Source: Agriotes lineatus
Taxonomy: Eukaryota > Arthropoda > Insecta > Coleoptera > Elateridae
Assembly: GCA_940337035.1 (NCBI GenBank)
Contig: CALNHX010003627.1
Coordinates: 62,001-126,000 of the forward strand
Length of the DNA: 64,000 nt
Reading direction: 5' to 3'
A program made the translations under genes and the position numbers. Shown piece by piece: positions 56,952-64,000 of this stretch. The notes beneath the pieces are model-generated. The model saw nothing but the letters and a program-made list of their open reading frames with translations. It was not told where the DNA came from and ran no database searches. The stretch's first letter is position 1; every line of letters begins with the position of its first letter.

Positions 56952-56959
56952 GTTTAAAG

Positions 56960-57879
56960 TATCTACTGGAGTCTGGTGGGAAGCAGCAATCAACATGAGA
57001 GATTTTGTTTTGTATTTCTGCACCACTTTCACGTGCTTGTACAGAAGCAAGGCATATTTGAAGCTCAATATTTAAACGAACATGGTGTGAAGTGCCCATT
57101 TTCATGCAGATCCGTAAATTATGACAACATTAAATATATTGTTTTCGTCTAAAAAGTAGAGCAAACACATCAACCTAGAGCATCCAACCTTGAGTAATGT
57201 ACTTGGTGTTAATTTCATCATCTGATACGGCCGCTGTTAGGCCAAACGAATTCGGAAGCAGCAAAACAACCTGAGTAATAAACTCCAATTATTCAGTTCC
57301 GTTACTTTATGCGATTATTCGGAGCCATTTTAATAAATTCGCTAACGTATTCAGGCTAAATCCGCTTTTGCTAATTTTTACTGCGCTCACCGTTTCAGGT
57401 GAATTAATTTGAATGGTTAAGAGTTATTGGCTCCCTAAAGTTCTGTCGGGATTAGTACAGCAAAGTACTATTAATCCAGAACTTTGCTGTTCTTTAATTC
57501 TTGCATGACTTCGGATAATTTAAGCCTTTTAAAAAGTCTCGCTCAAGTTTAACACTTAATTTATTACTCCTGTTCTGTGTTTTGAAGCATGATATTCCAT
57601 TTTGTGCTTTATTTTTGACCTTAAATGCGTGTTGGGCTGTATGTTGTCTCATTTGAGGCATCTCAATATTAACATTATTATTAACAATACATTAATTCAC
57701 TTTATTCGAAAAGAAAGGGTCTCTGCTCTCATCTTTCTAGGCGTTTATCTTGATTAGTTCGCGAATAGGTTGTAGCCATGCTACAGTAGAGATCCAACCT
57801 TTTAGTAAAGAAAATGCGAGTGACGCCTAAGAGCTAGTGTGACTACTAAATACATTGCTGGCAATATGGAAATTTGGGT
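56960..57879. other. Intergenic, nothing recognised
   Basis: No coding or repeat structure that I can support, apart from a small hairpin at about 57441-57490 (AGTTCTG...AGTACTATTAATCCAGAACT). Confidence 0.5.
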
Positions 57880-59150
57880 TTAATCTTTTTTATAATGGTG
57901 AGCGGTCAACCCAGAACTGCGCCGGCGCGGCGGCGGCGTGATAATCTGTATCAAGTATCGGGAAAGTGTAATTGGAGCCTGTTGAGTTCCCAGCCGGCTC
58001 ATGTCCATCAAGATCGACTCAGGCGCAATGATATTAAGTATGTATTCTGGAAGAGGCTGGAGGGTCACATAGGATCAATCAGGCCAGACGAACACCTGGT
58101 ACTTGGATGAGACTTCATTGGAGACGTCGGATTGCAGAGAGATAGATAAGCTGTTCTATGATACAACTCTCGCAGCGACTATGTGGCCATCATCTGCTAT
58201 AAGAAGAAGGCACACTTTAACGCTTACAGCAGCTGCCGACGGCCGACCCAGATCGATTGCGAGGTGATCCCTTCGAACAGCATCGGTTCCTAACATCGCT
58301 TTCTCATCATGCATTCCCAGTTAGACATCAGCCAAAATCGGCGAGTTTGGACAACCACACTGTGAGTTTAACACAGTTGATAAACCCTCTTGGATCCGTC
58401 AATATGGAGATTCAGCGGCCATTTGGGAGAATGTCGTTAGCCAGATTCACAAAGTGGTGGTGGTGGAAAATTTTCACCGTTTTCTTTAACCGCCTGATTG
58501 ACGAAGATGTAGTTCCATCAACTTGGATAACCAGCACAATAGTACACATTTGGAAGAGCCAGTGCGACGCCGTGGAATGCTTCAACCATCGACATTGGAA
58601 CGCGTATTAAATGCTAGGCTATGCAAGATCACCACTCCCCGAATCAGTGTGGCTTTGTCAAAGACTACGGAATTACAGATGCCATCCATACCTTCCGACT
58701 GTTCCTGGAGAAGCATCGGGTAAAGAACAAACCCCTCCACAAGGCATGTTACGGTATAAAACTGATTTTACGACACTTCGAGGTACGAGAGTGCCACCAA
58801 ACTTGTCACGTTCGGAAAACGTCATCACTTGCCGTAGAATTCTCGAGAACAGCCTAATAACCACGGCTGAATACGCTCAGGGAGATGGGCGTGGTTCTAC
58901 GAACGGCGCGCCGTAGGGACAAGCGTGACGACATATACAGGGTGTTACAAAATAATAGGGCACCACGAACTTCGGAATTTGAACCCATGTTTGACAGAAA
59001 CCAGAAAGCCAAGCGGGGTAGGATATGAGTGTGGCCTTGGGACTCCCCGGAACCGGCAGCTGGAGCGTTCGAACAAACCTCGACTCTCACAAATTCGTCC
59101 AGGATCTATCATACACCAGTCGCCAATCGGGTGAAAACACTACAGATTGC
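57880..59150 (+). pseudogene. Shattered RTE-like LINE, reverse-transcriptase region
   Basis: Pieces in changing frames: RLRRNDIKY (about 58010), VVPSTWITSTIVHIWKS (58510-58560), HSPNQCGFVKDYGITDAIHT (58627-58690) and LFLEKHRVKNKPLH (58700-58745). The order and motifs match the fingers of an RTE-type reverse transcriptase. It breaks up after 58760. The segment 58868-59010 is shared with 6195-6480. Confidence 0.7.
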
Positions 59151-59261
59151 TTAAACTAAAACTTAGCATGCAACACAAAGAAAATACAGCGGAAGCGTTT
59201 AACAAAGAGGTCTATTGTTCTTCAGACACATACGGTACACAAATAAGGTAACCAAACATTC

Positions 59262-59598
59262 GTTCGCATTGCGTAACGAAAAAAGGGTTGTTGAAACAAA
59301 CATTAGTTAGTACACAAATATGATAAACAGACATTAGTTAGTACGCAAATGTGATGCGCTTGCATAAGGCACTGTATAATGAGAATCTATTCCTACTGCA
59401 TAACGAAAAAGAGGTGTTGAAATAAACATTAGTTAATCCACAAATATAATAAACGGACATTAGTTAATATGCAAATGGGATGCGCTTGCATATGGAACTG
59501 TACAATGATAATCTATTCGCACTGCATACCGAAAAAGAGGTGTTGAAACAAACGTTAGTTAGTACACAAATATGATGCGCTTGCATATGGCGCTGTAC
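59262..59598 (+). repeat. Tandem repeat, about 126-bp unit, 2.7 copies
   Basis: Each unit holds ACATTAGTTAGTACACAAAT, GATGCGCTTGCATA and an ACTGCATAACGAAAAAGAGG-like block, with a 30-bp inner duplication. Confidence 0.85.
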
Positions 59599-61440
59599 AC
59601 GCACACTTTAGATTAGCGCGGAATGCTTACGTCTAGTACAATACCTTAACTTAACTTTACCTGTGGCGGTCAAAGTGAGCCCAGCTTGGAGTTCGGTGAG
59701 TGTCCCAAGACTACGGAACGGGGCGAGAGGCTCCAAGGAGCTCAAAGCGCAGGCGTTAGTGATGAAGTCCCGCAGTTTCCTAACCAGAAGCCACGATGCG
59801 ACCAGAATAATCGACAAGGCTCGCACGTAAAATTTGACCAGGGGTAAACGTTCTCAATTTAATGCCACATACACATGAAAAAGAGAAGCGCCTGGCAATT
59901 CAACGGGAAAAAACACAACACAAAACCTCAGCCATACACACTGCTGCTACCGGTTTGCTTCAAGTCCGGGAACACACTCTAAATATTAATAACGGGAAAA
60001 ACATTTAGCAAGCGCCTAGCGGACGCCACCCGGAAGGGACGACGCCGCTCGCGGCGCACCTCAGAAACTCAACTCAATCCTTCTGTTGCTGGATGCCAAC
60101 TGCTTTTTTAAAACCACCCAGGCAGCCTCGAAAATGCAGTCAGACAACATATCGATAACATAGTGGGGTAGAAGAGCTGTAGCTTTCTCTCTAACACCCA
60201 AGGCCTTGCGTTTTAGATTCATGCCAGAAAACACGCCTGACAGCAAGTTCACAACTGCCGTGAGGCGATAAATTAACACGTGTGCGGGGAGACAGATTGA
60301 AGCGATAACTCAGCTGCGTAACGCTATAATGTCCAGGCTTGCATAAAATCCGAGATGCTTAACTTAACAAGCGGAATAATATAAAAAACGCATATATAAG
60401 GGGAGCCGTAATTTAGAAAAATAGGCTAATCGCCGTACGTTCATACATTTTAAAAATGTCTTGACAGGCATCTCGGGACATAAAAAAGGCATTTAACACG
60501 GTTTGCATAAGCTCTATAGCCAGTGGATTCAGCTACCTTACCACAATGTGGCAAGCGTAGTAATATACCAATTCAAACCTCGCTGCTTTCTACATCATCG
60601 TCCGCGTACACTTAAGGTCAGCATGGATGAAGTGACAGCCGATATTCAGACATAATTTTAGCGAAGTAGGTGTGCCAACAGCTCCAAGGCTCCATACCTA
60701 TGGCATGCTGCTCAACATCAATAGGTCAGAGTGCTGGCCAGCGACGTTAAAGCAGAATTATGTCTTCTGCTCGATGAAAATGTGAATGCTCCAAAGCAAT
60801 GGTTCTATTAGACAATAAAAGGTTCATAGAAATAAATTTGCCTCTATCTATGACAATGAAGCGGTTTTGAAATCCCTTTTGAGCTTCAGAAGTGCGACCT
60901 TCAGTTTGCTATTGAAGAGAATCTAAAAACTCAGTAGTTTCGAGAAGCAGAACAAGGTGCAATTGATCTGAGGAAGATATATTGATCTTCTTATGGTCTT
61001 TAAACTAATTATGGTTTCTAATGCGCTATAATTTTTGAGCTGCTAAGACAGATAAACTGAAGCAATTTCCCAATTGCTTGTTGATGGCGTGACGTTTGCT
61101 TCTGTGTACAGTTTTCATTCAAATTAACTATTTGGTATTTGCAAGTTGCCATCTTGTTCGTTCCATGGTTCAGGTGGGCACTAAGCGATGCGCAAACCCA
61201 TTCACCTTGCGTTCACGACGCATCTTTACTTCTGTTCCGCCAGAAATTTGTCTCAGCAGGGGGAGACCTGACACTGTATAAAAAACGTATATCCGAACAG
61301 AGAAAACAAGTTCGAGTTTCGCTTTATCCAGGAGAAGCACCTCCGCGAGGTCCGGCCAGAGAAGGCTTTAGAGTGTCAGTCGGAAAAGTCTCGGAACCGC
61401 GCTTTATCCTTAGAAAAGATGCCTAGACTAGAACTTATGA
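59599..61440. other. Degenerate sequence, perhaps the rest of the RTE-like LINE
   Basis: Near 60690, LHTYGMLLNINRSEC resembles the segment after the RT catalytic site in RTE-type LINEs. Nothing else can be named. The short minus-strand ORFs at 59608 and 60061 have no motif. Confidence 0.35.
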
Positions 61441-63377
61441 GTCCAGCCTCAACCAGCAGAAACCTTCTCTCTGTCCAAAACCCAGCAAGGACGGTAGTTT
61501 TTCCCGAAATCCGCATATATTGAGATGGTATTGAGCCCGCTACTCAACCCTGCTTGCAGCACAACAAATAAGTAAAGCAAGTCAGATAGCACAGAGTTGG
61601 GGTAGTTCATGCAACTGCAAGATTAAACGTAAATTTTAATCCGTAATTACATTTGCAAAGAAATGCTGGTAGTAATGAATTGAATTAAATAGAAAAGGCA
61701 AAGGGCAGATCTCGTTTTTCATAGATTGGAGTCGATAATCCTAAATCAGCCAAAAATAAGAGGTTTGGTCAAAATTAAAGCCGAATCAAAATAAATAGAA
61801 CTGTCACAGAGAGGTTTATAATAGGTGCGTGTTAACTGAAGCGTAGATGTCAGAATAATTAAATGGGATATGTTTATAAGCATTTTAAATAAAGGTAATA
61901 GAAGCAGAATTGTGATAATACGTTGCAACGAGCATAAACCAAACAGAACAGGGCAATTATAATTATGGGACAGCAATATTCGAAAATTTGGTGAAAAGCG
62001 AACAGTTAAGAAAATCACAAGAAATGGACACAGCAGGATGTGAAACAAAATTGGTGATTGAACAAACAAGTCAGTGTAATTACGTGAGTGATAAGGACAA
62101 TTTACATAAAGCAAAGTGTAGTGGCGCCATGAGACAATTTAAAACCGAATTGAAAGGACAATAATTTAGAAATAGTATTTTTGAAAAACATTTTAGTTAT
62201 AAGAAATATTAGAGTAAGAAGTTATTGTATTATATTTAGTCAATTTCCGTTTTGTATAACTTAGATAGGCAATTGTTATTAACGACCGGTATCTGGAGAC
62301 AATTGAATAAACATTATTGAATGACAACCAGTTTTGTGCTCTCTGAAATTTACGTATTCTACCTAGTAAATCATTAATTTTATCGATAAAAAGTATACCA
62401 GTGTGTCAAGAATTTGTCAGTGCACCTGTGAGAATGTGGGGAACATTTTTCCTCACCAAAAATAATTTTTTATCGTGACCACATCCCGAGGACATCGGGG
62501 AAGCCAACGCAGTTCCCGAACATCAGTAAGGGCACATTTTGAGTTCCTGAACCCAAGATTTTAGCAACAGCATACCAGCACAGCGTATAGGAGGCCCCCA
62601 CAACGCCAGAAACACCGCAGGACTCCGCATCCGACAGATATCACCAGGAGCTGTAGTCCGAATGAGCTACCGCAGCCCTGCAAAGAAGTCAGGTTAGTTT
62701 TTCAACCAAAATAACGGTGTTAGCAACCGGAAATTCGCATGACTACTAGAGCAAACCTTCATGAACGAGACCTAGGCAGAGTTTAGCATCCATCTAGAAT
62801 CAAATATCCAGTAATTGCCATAATCAAGTTTGAGGTGATGTTGATCGCATAGCGGCGCTCCAAAAAAACAATTTAATGTTGTAACAACGAGAAGTGGAGG
62901 TTTTTGCCTGCAAACAAATGAGAATCAGTGACGCTAAGAGCGCGATAATTCAAAATTTATCTGATAAATCGCTCATAAAGCACCTTTTATTAGTTTAAAT
63001 CACAAAAGTGAAACACTAACCAAAATAAACCGATTTGTGCTAGGAGTTTGACAGAAATAGCGTCTGCGGGCTCGAGTTAAATTTATATTCCACTGGCGTA
63101 TCACACGAGTTTAATATTAACGTATCAGGAAACCCAGCTTTGAGATATGAGTTATCTTGCCTACCGAGCTAGCCTCTGGAAGTTTTAATTGCAGATGGAT
63201 GAAGTATAATAAAGGGCACAGTACTTTTACTTTATAAATAATTAACGAACCCAGTAAGTATTTTTAGTCAGTCGAAATTTGACCTAAATAAAAGAATATT
63301 TGCAGGTAGTGGTAATTGCTATTTATTTTATCATCTTCATTATAATATTACAACACAGATCAAGCCATTGCAATATA
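61441..63377. other. Intergenic, nothing recognised
   Basis: No gene. TTGAATAAACATT near 62305 contains a polyadenylation signal, but no matching second repeat was found to call an LTR. Confidence 0.4.
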
Positions 63378-63470
63378 GTGTGTCCCTAGATTGACATTGC
63401 GATAGGCGTAATGAATTAAAAAAGTTAGACTTTCGTCTTTTCCAATCTTGGCCTGCGTGGTACAACATTT
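63378..63470. repeat. Terminus of dispersed repeat C, copy 3
   Basis: AGTGTGTCCCTAGATTGAC matches the starts at 33735 and 41783; similarity fades within about 90 bp. Confidence 0.5.
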
Positions 63471-63632
63471 TCACCTAATTACAGTTCAGATGGGATCCAG
63501 TTGGCAGAGTTAATTTAAGGAAAATATAAATCCTTGTTGGTAAAGTGGGTTTTCTGTTAACTTTGCACGAAAATTTTACTAAAGAAAAATATTCTAAATA
63601 AAAAATTATAGGGACACTACGAGTTTTCATAA

Positions 63633-64000
63633 AAATCTGGTGTGATACAATCACACAACTTCCTTTTACAGTGATCTTGTAATTAGTTAAAAATTTCATT
63701 TTTAATTTTTAAGTATTTGTGAAAAATTATCAAAATTACGAATTCTACAAAAACAGTACAAAATAGAGCGTTAGTTGAAGAGACAAATTTTTTCTAAAAT
63801 TTTAAGCTGAATTTAAAAATGTAATAATATACCGAGTGTTCTATTTAAAATAGGAATTAATAAAAAAATAGAAAGAAAACAAAAGAAACCCACTTGAGAA
63901 GTATTCAACTGGAAAGTCATCTATCTCACATCAATACACATTAAAAATGTAACAAAAATGTAAAGTTTGAAAAAAATCGTTAGAGCCGTTTTTGAAAAAA
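63633..64000 (-). repeat. Reverse copy of the 21370-21740 dispersed repeat
   Basis: Inverse of AAACGGCTCTAACGATTTTT through AAAGGAAGTTGTGTG, continuing past the hAT MITE site. It is cut by the window end. Confidence 0.9.

Noticed and set aside
59608..60279. Minus ORFs of 72 aa each
   Set aside because: Too short and without motif, in degenerate LINE-derived sequence.
61640..62720. Possible LTR retrotransposon end
   Set aside because: An AATAAA and some LTR-like context, but no second repeat, primer site or coding domain found.

Overview
This is nuclear DNA from an AT-rich, TE-rich animal genome, very probably an insect. The signs are canonical GT-AG introns with AATAAA signals, and remains of insect-type transposons: BEL/Pao, CR1/Jockey-like and RTE-like LINEs, Tc1/mariner, pogo, several hAT families, PIF/Harbinger, a Helitron, and tRNA-headed SINEs. 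There is no operon, no CRISPR array and no bacterial-style gene density. I could not place the species. One 23-N assembly gap lies at 49230-49252.

Layout. 1-3.5 kb: 3' end of a BEL/Pao-type retrotransposon with a repeat-rich ORF, its LTR-like region split by a hAT element. 4-9 kb: a foldback and a decayed multi-domain repeat-associated gene. 9.3-10.6 kb: a LINE 3' end inserted into a Tc1/mariner-like transposase. 11.1-13.8 kb: a complete pogo-like transposon with an intact 584-aa transposase. 15.5-18.3 kb: a hAT element with a decayed ZMYM-type transposase. 18.8-24 kb: nested foldbacks, hAT MITEs, a SINE and a composite repeat. 25.4 and 38.2 kb: two phase-compatible exons of a possible host gene. 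Its would-be intron holds a LINE (25.6-27.6 and 34.7-35.1 kb) split by a 7065-bp Helitron (27608-34672). 39.5-44.2 kb: a second Helitron end, a YqaJ/PHD pseudogene cut by a hAT MITE, and an intact two-exon YqaJ-SWIM gene. 44.2-46.15 kb: a 1.9-kb palindrome next to that gene. 47.3-49.2 kb: a GC-rich LTR-like stretch. 51-57 kb: more palindromes and a hAT element. 57.9-61 kb: a shattered RTE-like LINE. 63.4-64 kb: dispersed repeats also present elsewhere in the window.

Three results stand out. The Helitron is defined to the base: removing it restores the LINE reading frame across an A|T target site, and it carries candidate exons. The pogo-like element looks recently active and has a C-terminal PHD-type finger and a subterminal repeat array. 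Large palindromes (0.1-1.9 kb) are unusually dense, and one abuts an apparently catalytic YqaJ-SWIM gene. Several insertions come with an empty-site paralogue in the same window, so their boundaries do not depend on outside data.
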